From contig JAKZRT010000063.1 of the NCBI GenBank assembly GCA_047518005.1, positions 1-5,708 on the forward strand: a stretch of DNA of 5,708 bases, given 5' to 3'. The translations under genes were made by a program, and so were the position numbers. This document shows, in pieces, positions 5,707 through 5,708 of the stretch; the stretch's first letter is position 1, and each line of letters starts with the position of its first letter. The notes under the pieces were generated by a model. The model had not been told where the DNA came from. It did no database searches and worked only from the letters and a program-made list of their open reading frames with translations. The stretch is from JAKZRT01 sp047518005 (lineage in GTDB: Bacteria > Pseudomonadota > Alphaproteobacteria > Rhodobacterales > Rhodobacteraceae).

Positions 5707-5708
5707 TC

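Overview
This is a high-GC window from a bacterial chromosome. Six genes lie on the + strand in tight succession and read as one transcription unit. Codon usage, GC-rich coding and the protein types (an alphaproteobacterial-style soluble transhydrogenase, glutathione-dependent formaldehyde detoxification, a compact YaiI-DMT-HAD-cyclodeaminase tail) suggest an alphaproteobacterium, most likely a Rhodobacterales (Roseobacter/Rhodobacter-like) species. That placement is inference from style and family resemblance, not from a search.

Layout. Positions 1-310 hold no convincing gene, only a small AT-rich hairpin and a short imperfect repeat. Positions 311-1150 encode S-formylglutathione hydrolase (fghA), broken by an in-frame amber codon at 647-649, exactly where the family has a conserved Trp; both halves are in the same frame and the catalytic residues survive. 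Then follow sthA (soluble pyridine nucleotide transhydrogenase, 1154-2581), yaiI (UPF0178/DUF188, 2581-3033), a 10-TM EamA/DMT exporter (3065-4024), a YihX-like HAD hydrolase (4072-4686) and an ornithine cyclodeaminase/mu-crystallin family dehydrogenase (4683-5588). Junctions are 3 bp, a 1-bp overlap (TAATG), 31 bp, 47 bp and a 4-bp overlap (ATGA), which favours co-transcription and, at the overlaps, translational coupling.

Positions 5589-5708 are non-coding as far as can be seen but highly structured: an 11-bp direct repeat whose first copy contains the stop codon of the last gene, a weak terminator-like hairpin, a 16-bp-arm inverted repeat and a second 11-bp direct repeat. This may be the edge of a mobile element or another structured intergenic element running beyond the window.

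How the genes may work together. FghA completes the glutathione-linked oxidation of formaldehyde to formate, whose first step makes NADH, and SthA equilibrates NADH and NADPH, so the first two genes share a redox theme. The remaining four have no clear pathway link. I see no sign of a novel multi-gene system. The points most worth a second look are the amber-interrupted fghA and the repeat-rich 3' end.
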